Assembly (NCBI RefSeq): GCF_029227915.1 | Contig: NC_079886.1 | Location: forward strand, 11,305,501-11,369,500 | Direction: 5' to 3' | From: Hydractinia symbiolongicarpus | Lineage: Eukaryota > Cnidaria > Hydrozoa > Anthoathecata > Hydractiniidae | DNA length: 64,000 nucleotides | Shown: piece after piece, positions 38,979-51,644 of the stretch | Layout: every line of letters begins with the position of its first letter | Numbering within the stretch: position 1 is the first letter of the stretch | The notes under the pieces: model-generated | Databases searched by the model: none | What the model was told of the DNA's origin: nothing | What the model saw: only the letters and a program-made list of their open reading frames with translations | Made by a program: the position numbers and the translations under genes

Positions 38979-41900
38979 TAAGCACTACGATGTCCTTAAT
39001 GAATTAGGAAGGTAAGAGTTTTTAAAATATTTACCTGATGCATATTCTCTTCTTGCAATGTTTTGGAGCCATTAGATTTATACATTTAAGAAATGGCGAA
39101 CCAGCATTTCACAACCAGTTTAACCAGCATCCCACAATATTATTGCGATATGCTGGAATTTTTAAGGTGGAATTAGATCATTGGATATTGTTGAAATAAA
39201 TAAAATGCATTAGATTAATGTTTGTTTCGGTTTAAAAAATAATTTTTCCACGGATAAGAAAGGTAAGAATTATAGTTGCCTGGCATAAATAAACTGTATA
39301 GACTGTATCTAACAATATCAAAAACTTCATTATCTGGGTCATCTCTTTATTTTGGATTAATTATTTTGGTTCCCTTGCTAGTTCTCTGTGAGATTTAGAT
39401 GTTAGATAAAGACTATGTTCTCATCATCAAAGTGCATATTGTTTATGATCATATTGTAATCTACACAAGTTACTGCAACCTTTCTTTTGTAGGGGTCGCT
39501 TTGCAGTTGTGAAGAAATGCACGTGCAAGAAAACAGGAAAACATTATGCTGCTAAGGTTATAAAAAAATCAAGAACAAACAGTCATGGACGGAGTGGGAG
39601 AGAGCAATTACTTTTAGAAATTGACATTTTAAATCAATCCAATCACCCAAAAATGGTTCGATTATATAATGTGTTTGAGACACGTACTGAAATGCAGCTT
39701 ATATTGGAATTGTAAGTTTCTCTGTTTTTTTTTTTGTTATTCCGGATGTTAATGAAATTACATCAAAGATGCAAAATTTAGTGGTAACTAATACTCTTGT
39801 TCACTAAAATTTAACTGCATTGTTTTTAATTCCTAAACAAAAAAATAAGACTAGGAAGAGAAATGAAAAATTGATATTTTTTGGAGATCACTCAAATTGT
39901 CTGTTCAAAAATTTTTTTTCTTCATCTTCAGTGACAGTTACATACCACTGCAAACACAAGTTTTGATCTTACAAAGTAGATATTGTTATTAGGCACTAGG
40001 CTACATTCACTTGCATGGATAAATTTGAATACTGGACTAGAAGGAACATTTTTCACTCAAACTAAGTATTTTGAAAAAAACCTACAAAAGTTATAAATTT
40101 ATTTCTTCACAAATTTGAAATTGTAGAAAAAAATGTAAAAATAACCCCATTAATTAAGATCAGTAATTATTATTGATTTTATGGAAAGAATTTACAATAT
40201 TGTATTGGACACAACACCTAACACTGCAACAGATGTAGAAGCATGTGCAATTTCAAATCTTGCTAAGTATTGCTGGAATGTTTCACATATTTTAATGAGT
40301 GGTGTTTATATTTTTAAAAAAAAAAAATGATTAAAATCTTGATTGACTTATTATCTCCATAATAGTGTGCCTAAGGTTGTTGTGTGTTGACAAAATATTA
40401 CATGCGAGTTAAGCTAACCAAACGTGTTTAAAATCTTATTTTGTTTGTGAACAACTGTTAGTAACTGTATCTGCGAATCTCATTCATTTTTTGTACAAAT
40501 AAAGCTCAAACAATCCCACGTTTGAGAATAGGGAGCACAAAGTTGTTCTCCATGTTGTTAAACGTTGTGATTTTCAACACTTCACTGTGCTTGACACATT
40601 AAATTTCACAATTTTGTGTTCTGTTTTGTTTGCGAGGAAAATAGATAAGTGTTTGTTTGAGATTTTTATGTGACATGATTGGAGTTTTATTTGTGTTTAA
40701 AATTGATTTTTTTTCTCCATAAATACGTAGTTGACCTTTGACGTTTCTTTCTGCAGTTGGCCCAAGGAGAATTAATGCAGATTTTCAGATAGGTTTTAAC
40801 AACCTTTAAATATCCCTGTAATTCCCACTGTATTGCTAATCAGGTTAATTGTTTTCTATTTAGTGTTTTTTATGTTTTTAAAAATGTTTATGTAAAATTT
40901 TGTTGTCTGTTTTATCACCTGCATAGATCGTGTGAAGTATAGCATACCTAAGTATTGTTCTTTCATAGTCACTAATTAATAAGTGGTCTGACGACATGTC
41001 AACTGTTTTATAAACATACTTTAATAATTTAAAAAGAGAGGATAAGAGAAAAAACAATACATCCTCTTATATAATTGATAAATATAAAAGTACCTTTATA
41101 TATATATGGGCAATAGGTTTTGCGCTACAATACTCAACTGATACGCATTGCCAGATGGCCAGCAAGAGTGACATGATCATTTGTCACATGCAATTTCCTC
41201 ATTTTTGCTATTTTTGACAGCTGATACACGTCCATGTTTGATTGGTGTGTGAAAAGTACATAAAAGCTTTCATAACATAACTTTAGTCGAGGAATCACTT
41301 TTGTTGAGATTAAGTTTAATGTTTTTAACTGCTATTTAGGGTAATTAAGTGAAGAATAAAGTTTCTTTAAAAAGAGTATTCAACAAAAAACTAAAGAATC
41401 ACGAAATTTGTGTTGAATATTAAATAGACAACTAATCGATCTTGTGACTTTCAGACCTGCTAGTGCTTGCTTTTACACCTATTTGTTGCGTCACTTTTAT
41501 GTATTTTTTCCAATCGTGTTCTATCTTTTTAGTGCTGCGGGCGGAGATTTACACAGACATTGCATCGAAGGAGATGTTGCACGAACTGAGAAGGAAATAT
41601 GTTATTTAATTCGTCAAATCTGCGAAGCTGTTCGCTACTTACACGATCAAAATATTGTTCATCTTGATCTTAAGGTGATTGTATGGAAGACATGTTAGAT
41701 AGTTTTTCATTTGAACTTTGATTTCAACGTGGTTTATCTATTTCAATCTAAATGGTCTGGAATACTTTTTAGTTTTTTCTGCAAGTTTTTTTTTGGACTA
41801 GTTAGTTAAAAATAAAAAACTAACTTTTGTGTAGAAAACTTTTATATCAGTTTCATATTACCTTACTTGAACATTTTTGTGAAACTTATTTTTAAGAAAT

Positions 41901-44900
41901 TTATTTTTACGGATTTGCTCCAAATCCACAAAAGTAGGTTCTGCAAAAAATTTAAAGATAAATTCTATTTATTTCTATCTGGAACAATTTCTAAATTTTA
42001 CTTCCTGCAGGACTTAAGCCTTAGAGTTCTTCGTTCTATTATATATGTTAGTCACCTGGAAAAATATATTCTTTAAAATAAAGCGTTTTGGGACCATTAA
42101 TACGCAAAAAAAGTTCCGCAAAAATTTCTGCTGTAAGTAATTTGTTCTCTTAAGGTAATGAAAACACGGACTAACATTGATTTGTTCTTTTGCTTTTTTT
42201 TTATAGCCAGACAACATTTTACTGGCTAAACATTCAGAGGTGTTCCCTGAAATCAGACTTATAGATTTTGGATTGTCTCGTCGACTCGATGTCCCATACA
42301 GTCAGTTTGATATTGTTGGTACACCAGAATATGTTGGTAAGTACTTAGTAAAACAGCTGAATTTTAACAATTTAGACTGACGATATAAATGAAACTTTAC
42401 AACTAAAGTTACACGGCAAACCAATTTCTATATGAAACGTAAGATATAAATAAAACTTTACAACTAAAGTTACACGACAAACCAATTTCTATATGAAACG
42501 TAAGATATAAATGAAACTTTACAACTAAAGTTACACGACAAACCAATTTCTATATGGAACGTAAGATATAAATGAAACTTTACAACTAAAGTTACACGAC
42601 AAACCAATTTCTATATGAAACGTAAGATATAAATGAAACTTTACAACTAAAGTTACACGACAAACCAATTTCTATATGAAACGTAAGAGGATATTCTTTT
42701 TACTCCTGCTTTAGCACCAGAAGTTTTGGCGTATGAACCGATTGATTATGGTTCTGATATGTGGTATGTGTTTTCTGCTGCTTTATTTTACCAGTAGTTT
42801 ATTTCTCAACATTACTATTGATTGTGTGCGCATGTTTGTCCAACTTTTTTCTTCTTTTTTTTGTAGGAGTGTCGGCGTCGTTACTTATGTCTTGTAAGTT
42901 TCTTTACTTCAGCAGGCTCCTGATATGTTAAAAGTTGTATTAAATGTTTAATATGCCGAGAAAATTCCTTGCCATCTTTGCTATTTAGTCAATATTTGAG
43001 ATCACTTACCAGATTGAAGATGTTTTCCTGGTTCTGCATGTAATTTGCAGTTTCACTGACTAACTAAAGGAAGTCGGACAATGTGAGAAAACCTGTCTTT
43101 GAAAAAAAATTATTACTTGAATCTGTTACTAATTCGGCTTCTTTTCCATAAAGGTTAAGTGGTATCTCTCCGTTTGCTGGTGACGATGTTATGGAAACTT
43201 ACTCAAATATCGGCATGGTTGAATATGATTTTGACTGCGAAGAATTTGACGATATATCTGATGACGCCATTGACTTCATAGAGAAGTTATTAATACGGCA
43301 GCCAAAGTAGGGGTTTTAAACTGTTTCATGATCTTTAAATGACAGTCATTCTCTATTTTGTCGTCTTTTTTTACTTTCATTCAAATAAAAGAGGAATTAT
43401 TCTTTTTCAGTTAAAACTTTGTTTTATTTACATATAATATTGTTTATTTACATATAATATTGTTTACTGCAGGAAGCGGATGAGTGCTTGCGAAGCGTTG
43501 GAGCATTCTTGGTTAAAACAACTAGAAGGCGGATTGACAGCAGAAGATGTCATCCAAGCTCAACATATACAGTTGGAAAAACCAGAGGATGTTGTGATCT
43601 CGCCTCTCGTAGAAGACGAATACCCTTCCTCTAGCGAGAGTGAAACACCGTTAGAGAAATCGACCGAAATTTTAAAGGATAAAACGAGTGACAGTGTCGC
43701 TAGTGACAAAAAAGAAGAAAAAAATGAGAAAGAAACGAATATAGATACTGCTGCCGAAAATGAAACGAGTTTTGTTGATAAAAGCGAGCCGGGTCCTGTT
43801 GGTGAGGATGAACCGAATTCTGTTAACGAGAATGAGTCGACTTCTGTTAGCGGGAATGAGTCGACATCTGTTATCGAAAAGGCACCAAGTTCCGTTAGTA
43901 ATAGCAAACCAAGTCCTGTTGCTAACAGCGAAACGGACGCTAAGATAACCAGCGAAGCCAAAGAAAATATTGACGATAATAAATCAAAGAACGAAAAAAC
44001 GATTCCAAAAGAAGCTAAAAAATCAAAAGAAATGGAAAAAAAAGAAGTTTCTAAGGAAAATAATAAAGAAGCAGAGAATAAAAAAAAGATTCTAGAAGAT
44101 GAAGAGAATAAAAAAGAGGTCCTAGAAGAAGAGGAGACTCAAGAAGATAAGGATGGAAAAATGGAAGTTGAGAGGGATTCTGTTCAACATGTGGACAAAA
44201 CTACACCTCACACCAGTGAACCCAAAGTTGGAAAAATCGAGAAAGTAACAAAAAAAACAGAAATCGTCGAGGAAAAAAAACCTGTTGTTACTTCGAGTGA
44301 TAAATCATTGCACAAAAACACTGTTAAACCGATTAGTACTGGCATGCCTAAGCTTACCGCGTTAGAAAAAAGAAAACAGGCATTTGAGTTAGCTGCAAAA
44401 GCAGATAGTGTGAAAAACAACAGGACACCGAATCGTTTTGAAAGACCATCAAGTGGAAGAACCTCTTCTTCTAGTAGCACGTCCAGCACACCAAGTCGAA
44501 CGGAATCTCCCACAAAACTAACAGGGCGTAACTCTCAAAATGGAAGCAACAAATCCTCCGCTGAGAGTTCTCCTGTCATCGCTAGAAAAGAAGATGTTCA
44601 TCGCTCGGCATCTCCTACAACCACGCCTGCTGTTGGTTCACCGGCTCGGTTGCGTAAAGAAGGTAACAATCGGGAAGGTGCGAAGTCGCCTGCTGGAAAA
44701 TCTAACTTGCATAATACATCTGTACGTGGGAAGATACCTGGAGGAATTGCAGCGAAAATGGCGGGAAAGTTTTCCAACATGGCTGAGTCAACTCCCGGTA
44801 GAAGTTCTCCTAAACCAATGTTTGTAAAACGAAATAGTATGGAAAAAATGTCTAAACCAACCACACCAACGGAGAGTGGGGAAAAGCATTTACCAGGAAC

Positions 44901-45657
44901 TTCTGAGAAACAAGAATCGCAGGTAAAAGAGGAATTACCAAAGACGAAAAAAACACATTCGAAAGAAGAAGATGCGTCAAAAGTTGAGAAGAGCGAGAGC
45001 AATAAAAAAACAGAATCGCCTAAAATCGTCCAATCAAAAACACCAACACATACAAATAGTTCAGCTTCTTCAGCAGCGGATATAAAGAATAATAATGACA
45101 CTAAGACCGAGGATCAGACAAACAAACAACCTTCTGCACTTCCGAAAGATTTGAAAGTTAGCATGACTTTAGGTGGTGGAAGTATGAGTCCATCTGGAAA
45201 GAAGTTGACGGTAGGAAAACTAGTAAGCAGTGCCAGCAAAAAACAACAAGAACAAGACGAGAAGAACGACGAAGCAGAGGAAAAAGATCGAAATTCTTCA
45301 GAACCGCCGCCCATGAAACTACAAATGGGTAAAGGAGGCTCCGTCAAAATGAAGTTGGGTATTGGTCGCCCGAACAAGAAACCCGAAACAAACGGGGATG
45401 ATATACGTGCGCCTAAACTGAAAGAGTTGCGAGGTAAAAGCACGAGCTTATCACGAAGACGAGCTGATAGCTCACCAAATAGCCCACGCAAAAATTATCG
45501 CCGACTTTATGTGACGAAAGTTCGTAACTCGAAACTTTACGACCCCGACTTTAATATTATGAACTCCGAAGCGGCGAAAATTATGCAGCGTGTCGATAAC
45601 GATGTTTTGCAAGTTGAACTTCGACTGACATCAACAGATTTGAAGTTGTTACCATAA
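38935..45657 (+). CDS. DRAK/STK17-like serine/threonine kinase with long disordered tail
   Basis: Eight exons: 38935-39011, 39493-39711, 41533-41674, 42207-42336, 42715-42763, 42867-42893, 43154-43306, 43473-45657. Total 2,982 nt, 993 residues. Kinase domain ~18-283: glycine loop LGRGRFAVV (24-32), lysine YAAK at 47, NIVHLDLKPDN with catalytic Asp 144, DFG Asp 166, GTPEYVAPE at 190-192. The HLDLKPDN form and YAAKVIKK are those of DAPK-related kinases STK17A/B (DRAK), regulators of apoptosis and myosin light chain. Vertebrate STK17 proteins are ~370-415 residues; this one carries ~710 extra. The tail has a Lys/Glu-rich part, then Ser/Pro-rich repeats, and ends in a conserved-looking block (YRRLYVTKV...LTSTDLKLLP). 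No calmodulin site, ankyrin or death domain was seen, which argues against DAPK1. AATAAA near 46479. Confidence 0.85.
42382..42686. repeat. 61-bp tandem repeat, five copies
   Basis: Unit starts GATATAAATGAAACTTTAC and ends ATATGAAACGTAA. Copies begin at 42382, 42443, 42504, 42565 and 42626, nearly identical. The array fills most of a 378-bp kinase intron and stops 28 bp before the next exon. Confidence 0.95.
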
Positions 45658-47705
45658 ACTTCACGTAAACCCGAACGTTTAAGTACACGAACTGAGAACA
45701 GAGAAAACACTGGAAAAAAGAGCTGTTTTTTTAATTTTTTATTATTATTGGCTGTTCAGAGAGTTAATTCACTTATTGAACGTAGCAAAAAAGAAATAGA
45801 CGAAACAGTTATAAGCTAAACAGTTTGGTTTTGTTACGAACTATTTTTTATTATTTTTTTGTATGTTATGTAAGTAAAGTTGTAACAGTCACAATCATCT
45901 TTCTCTTTTTCTTCTCTCTCTACTCAGAATAATTTGAATTCATTATTTTTGTGTGCTACAAGTCGTTGTGGGCGTTCTCCACATGCTGCTTTTATCTCTC
46001 TGCGTTATTAAAATAGTTGTGGCCCTTTGATAGATTTTCCTGAAGTCACCTTTTTTTATAAACTGCCTGTTTCGCAACCTTCGGTACATATAGAAAGGAA
46101 TCATTTTCGACCGACATCGAACGTGGCCGCAATAAGTGTGAAGATTGCTTTGTAACGCGCAGTGAGAAGCGGAGTTGCGTGTTCGACTTCACGCAATTTT
46201 TTTACAATAATGTTGATTAGAATTTTCTTCTTAAATACGTTATTTTTAACTTTATTTTTTATAAGTTTTGTAAACAACTGTACATCCATAGTTTTTAATG
46301 GATTCGTTGCAAATGCTATTTGAGATTTAATTTTGTGTTATAGTTTGGCGAGGTGTGAGCCAGGCCTTAAGTTCAAAAACGCTGTTCGGTACACTTAAAA
46401 CGTGTTTGTTTTACTTTCTTCTGCTATAAGACATGCGCGTATCGTTAAATGTAGTTAGTTAAAGTAAATGAAATTCTCAATAAAGGAAAACCTTGGAATC
46501 AGTTTGTTAAAATGCGAATTTAGACGAATAAAAATTTTCATTGTAAAAGGTTTGATTTGAACAATAGTGTAAAAAAATACTTGAACGGCTAGATGAGAAA
46601 AATGTGTTGTTTTTTTGTGTAGTCGCATCAGCTGGAATACCTAAAACCTTTGGATAAACACTCTTTGATTATTTATCCACACAAGCAACTTTTCCACATG
46701 ACAGACTTTCTCGCATTCGACGTACGAACGGAGGGCGACTTTCGTGGTTTCATGGGCCGCTTTTACACGTTGTTTTCATATACAACTGCGTTGCTAATAG
46801 CCAGGAGACCCGGTGCTATTCTTCATCCTTATCATTCTGTTTTTTTAATAAAAATACATTTGTTTATAAATATTAGAATAAAAATGAAATGTTAAGAAAC
46901 AGGCAAATTCGATTACAATCGTCCTGCAAAGTAGTTCTCTAGAAGTAAATAGTTCAAAATTTGAATATTAAGCTAAGCAACTGAGAGTGAAACAAAAATT
47001 TTGGTTAGCAAAGGCTGAAATGAAAAGCGGAGTTGCAGCTTTGTACCTAATTTCTTTGGGATTAAACCTACTTTAGTGAAGTTAAATGATAAACGATGCT
47101 TACGTGACGTATACTCTCAATATCAAAGAGGCACGAACACCTGAAAACGAAGTTGTTGTTTTTAAGCTTTTTAAACTAGCAGTTTTGTTCACGTTCTTGA
47201 AGTCGAATGTACACAATCTATGTTTGTTTCTTCAGAAATGTAAACTATACTATTGTTGTTCCCTCACTACGCATTTGAGTTTTCAAACAACGCTTTCGTC
47301 TCGTTTATTCAGTTAGCTCTTTTACCTGTTTCATGATATCAGTCTGGATAATTAAGCAAAGCACTGCGTGAAGATCATGCGAAAATGTGTTTTTCTCAGC
47401 ATCGTTATAGAAATATGCCGAATTCAGGTATGAAATCAGCATCGAAAATCGTGTGCAACCACCCGTTTTACAACAATACGAAAAAAATAGAAGGACTCGA
47501 AAAATAAAAAAAGAACAGACTCAAAAATAGAGGTACATTCTAAAATATTTTTTTGGTATTTTTTCAATTTCTGATTTCCAATTTTTTTATTTGTTTATTC
47601 AACTCAAGGCAAATTTAATTCTCAAACTTACTACTGTATTCTTCTTAGTTTTCTATTCCATTGTACCACTTTGGTGTATAAAACGTTTTTATACTTTCAG
47701 GAATT
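45658..47705. other. kinase 3' UTR and intergenic region
   Basis: No recognised gene. A candidate polyadenylation signal AATAAA is near 46479. Short ORFs at 46650-46895 and 47086-47316 have no support. TATAAA is at 47677, and TTTATACTTTCAG ends at 47700, six bases before the next ATG. Confidence 0.4.
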
Positions 47706-50700
47706 ATGGGGTTCTTAGGGTATATATCTGTCGCAGCTTTGCTCATAGCGGTTTATTACAGCAATATCGCAGGTAACATTATAAACTCTCGTCAAACCTG
47801 ATGATAAATTATTTTTACACACACACGATACGAAACGACAAATTAGAGTATCGTGTATCCAATTTTTTTTCTCTTGTTTCAGAATCATCAAAAGCGGAGA
47901 TCACAGCAGGAAATGCGATCAACAAACTACTACAGGAAAAAATTAGTAAGTTAATGTCAAATACAGCCTTCTGCCCCTAAAATATTAAACTTAAAGCCGC
48001 ACCCTTTTCCAAGAAATTTAATTAAACCCGCCTGAGTTTAAAAAAACAACGTTAGCATCTCGAACAGTTGCATCCTCTTCCTTCATAAAGCATAACCAAT
48101 TATTCATTTTCCCGTGCGCCTTTTGATTCACTTGCATTTCAAGCATAGTTGCGTGTCACGTGCAAGAATCCGTTTCATCACTTCTTACGTGTATAAAAGT
48201 TTTTTATTTATTTCGTGCGAATTTAATTTCGCATTCTAGGCATTTTTAATGCAGTTTTTGTTTTTGTTTTCTTTCGTTATAACTTACTTTTAATTAAACT
48301 AATATTTTCTTGCTTCCTCCCATCATACCCAAATTTATTATCGCTGTCAATACTATGTACATTTCAATCAACAACCCGACCTGCAACCCTATAATATTTG
48401 TTGAAATGATTTTTTTTTTAATATTCTCCGAAGTAGCCAAAAACATCACTGTCACATCACTCTTCTTTTTTTTTTAATAAGCTTTCTTTCGTTTTATTCT
48501 TTTTTTTATAATAATTTAATTCATAATTATGTTTGATAATCCGTTATATCACATATTACAAGTAGGAGCGTGATTAGGGCACGTGTTCAAGTAAAAAAAA
48601 AGCTACTTGTTTTTTAAAAAATAACCCCTCTTCTTTTGTTTCCTACAGTACAGGCTATGTTTCTAAGTTTTTGGCTTTTTGAGCCTCATGTTTCTTCATT
48701 TTTCTTAAAAAACAAAACAAAACGTGTAGTAATATTTTTGAAATCCTTGAAATGTAAAAAAGGTGAAAAGCTCAGTTAAAAACAGAGATTAAATCTCCAC
48801 AGTTTTTTTGCTTTTTGATTGTATGCTCCTTTTTATACACGAAAAACACAAAGGGGAAAAAATAATATGACATTATGATGATATCACTAACCGCAATATA
48901 TAAACGTACAAAAATATATGATGGGGTTGAATGAAAGTATATCAGCTCAACGTCGACCCCAGTTTTTTTCTCTCTTCTTGATACCGGAATGTAATATTTA
49001 ATCGTGTGACGTAACTTTTTATGCACAGGTATGAAGTTTAAAGAAGCAGCCAATGAAGTGAAAGGTGTTCTGGTTAAACATTTAGGTAGGGATGCATAAC
49101 CTGTGCAACCTCGTAAACAGGTCTTGTTATTTTCTTTACGTCAATGCACATAAAACTTAACAAGCCTCGTGGCTAAGAAGCAGTTATGACGCGTTATAAA
49201 TTTGCTGAATTTACTCTTTTTTTCCCTCCAAAATTCATGTTGACATTACGCTATATTTAACTACTTTTGTGCTCCTATTTTATTATCACTCCCCATAATA
49301 AGTTTTTTGGATATCACAAAGCAGCATCTTTTCTTATAATCAAAACACAACTCTCTTTTGGAAAAAATCTCAAGAACAAATACTATTTACAGGTTAAAAA
49401 TAACAAATATCAACAAAATGTCAGCACAGTTTATTCTTTAAACATCTCAAAAGCATTGTTATCTTTATTTTTAGTTGTTTTACTAAAAATTTCGTAATAC
49501 CCCAATTGGTCATTATATTATGAACCCCCCACTTTAAGAAATTTTCCCCGGAGTACCCCCCCCCCCCTGCTTATTCGACCCCCCCCCCCCCCCCTACAAT
49601 TAAGCACAAAAGAGTACTCTCAGTAACTTGTAAGATAATTGCTTGTCAATAACACTATGGTTGTTTTAGGTGATAGCCTAAAAAGTGCACATAACAGAAT
49701 GAACCCAAGAAAAAAAGCAAAGAAAATTGTGAAGGCATTAAAGGGTAAGATTTTGTGATGTTCATCCAAATTATACATGCATCTTATAAACGCTCTCCAT
49801 CCTGTTTGCTTTATTTTCAATACTATCAGTTTCCAAGATGGTAGCACAAACATGGACTTTAATTCTTAACTAAAACACGGAATAAATAAGGATTTTTAAA
49901 GCGACAATGCGGCCCTCAATAATGGCGTTCAAGCATATAGAAGATTGGAAGCTTGTCTGGAAGATTCCATTTTATTTTAGCCAAAGGATTGAATAGCCTT
50001 CCGAATGCGAAGAGCCGTACAGTTTTGTGCAATGAAGAATGTCGACTGAAAAAAATATCCCATAGAGCTATATGCTATGTGTGCAAAAACCATTTTACAA
50101 GAGCATGGCACCAGGGTGAAACTTTACTTTCTCTTAGAACTAGTTTACTAATTAGTTTTGTTAAAATTTAAAAAAACAAACAAGCTAGAGCCGTGTGTTG
50201 TGCTGCCATTCTTGCTTCAAAATCTTAACTAACACTTGCGTAAATATACTTTTTCACGATCTCAATTCATCCTATAGCCCTTCGTTAGTTTATTTTACTG
50301 ATTAACCTTCTAGGTGCTGCCATCCACCAAAACAAGGGACCACGACACAGGAAAAATAGCGGACCTATGCCCGGTAAGTTCAATTGCTTGAAGCTGTTTG
50401 TTTTGTCCGCATGAAATGGACATGTCTTCATTTTCTGGAATATTGTTAGCCTTGATTATTTACTTTACTTTTAAGTTAACTTACTCAAAACCATAGGCAA
50501 ACCAAACGGTCAATCAGCTGGTCCATATGGTATGGGAATGCCGGGACAACCCGGTCAACAGCAACAGCAATCCGGGGCACCTGGTCAGCAAAGTGCTCCA
50601 GGATCACCATTTGCCCAACGACCAGGCGCACCCCAACAGCCAGGCCAGTGTGGCCCACAATGTCCTTCAACGTGTGCACCCACTTGTGACACGACATGCT

Positions 50701-50825
50701 GTCAATCCGCGTGTCCACCCGCTTGTTCTGTGTCCTGCTTTTCATACTGTCCACCTACTTGCTGCCCACATAAAAAGAACTCCATTCCAGTAGAGAAGAA
50801 AAACGAGAAAGAAGTTCAAGAGTAA
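47706..50825 (+). CDS. secreted protein with two minicollagen-type cysteine-rich domains
   Basis: Six exons: 47706-47772, 47883-47945, 49029-49085, 49670-49744, 50314-50373, 50497-50825; 651 nt, 216 residues. Residues 1-23 are a signal peptide (GYISVAALLIAVYYSNIA). A basic, helical-looking segment without cysteine follows (~24-100, with NPRKKAKKIVKALKG). Residues 116-158 are Gly/Pro/Gln-rich with a few Gly-X-Y triplets (GMPGQPGQQ, GAPGQQ). Residues 159-176 and 180-197 are two cysteine-rich domains, each C-x3-C-x3-C-x3-C-x3-CC, the exact minicollagen spacing. The tail is charged (KKNEKEVQE). In cnidarians such domains cross-link nematocyst capsule walls. It lacks the 12-16 Gly-X-Y repeats and the polyproline tracts of a true minicollagen, so it is a relative or a novel capsule component. 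All introns are phase 1, which favours exon shuffling. Confidence 0.85.
49551..49593. repeat. poly-C tracts
   Basis: Two runs of C (about 13 and 18) around GCTTATTCGA, within an intron of the cysteine-rich protein gene. Length is likely to be unreliable in the assembly. Confidence 0.8.
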
Positions 50826-51644
50826 ACATGACTGCGAATGATATTCTCGCACCTATATGCTTCGTTGAAGCTGTTAGACAGATGTATTTTTATGTAAATT
50901 AACAACATCAGCAATGCGATTCCAGTGATCGAGAAATAGTTGAGAAAAATCATATGTAAATCAATCCAATGTACAAACGCTTATCACAGTTTTTTTGATT
51001 CGGATTTTTTTTATTTTGAAATAAAAATTTAACGTAATGTGAGACAACTTAACGTTTTTTTTTTTTATAAAAAATTATAAAAATTCCGCTCTAGCTAAAT
51101 TTGCTGATCTAACTATCCGAACGGGGGGTGGTACTATTTTGACAAAGTTTTAATTTTAATATAGTATTCACTGTTTCATGAAATTCATAGTTTACCAAAT
51201 ACAAAAAGACGTCTTTGTATGTAATCAAGTAAAGTAACACATTAAAATTTGTTCAATTGATAAAAAAAAATGTATTTGGGACACAACACGTACTAAAAAA
51301 GAACATGAAATCAAAGATGTTACGAAGACAGCCGCCAAAAAACTTAATTCTTAAAATTCAAAGGCTTCAACGTTCAGCTTTCATCGAGATGACAGAAAAA
51401 CTATTGGATAAAACACTTGTGTCAAATGGAACAAACAAGCAAACAAAACAAAACAAACGAAACAAAACAAAACAAACAAACAAGCATCCAAAATCTAAAC
51501 AAACAAGATATTAACAAGAAACAAAAAAAAATTTGATTTTTACTTCTATCAACAGTACACAATGCGTAATGCGTCCAAACTTGAACCAGCCATTATCACG
51601 TCAAATATGTTTCAATTTTTTGGTAACATGAAAAATAACTGTTT
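50826..51644. other. gap between convergent gene ends
   Basis: Holds the 3' UTR of the cysteine-rich protein gene (AATAAA at about 51019) and the downstream flank of ALIX. An A/C-rich simple repeat of the type AAACAAAC is at 51425-51500. No gene seen. Confidence 0.5.

Noticed and set aside
42382-42686. CRISPR-like array
   Set aside because: Adjacent repeats with no unique spacers, inside a eukaryotic intron.
43560-45491. Antisense ORFs within the kinase tail exon
   Set aside because: Shadows of a GA-rich coding exon; no splice sites or family motifs.
50485-50793. ORFs overlapping the cysteine-rich exon in other frames
   Set aside because: Shadows; the chosen frame has the spliced phase and the regular cysteine spacing.
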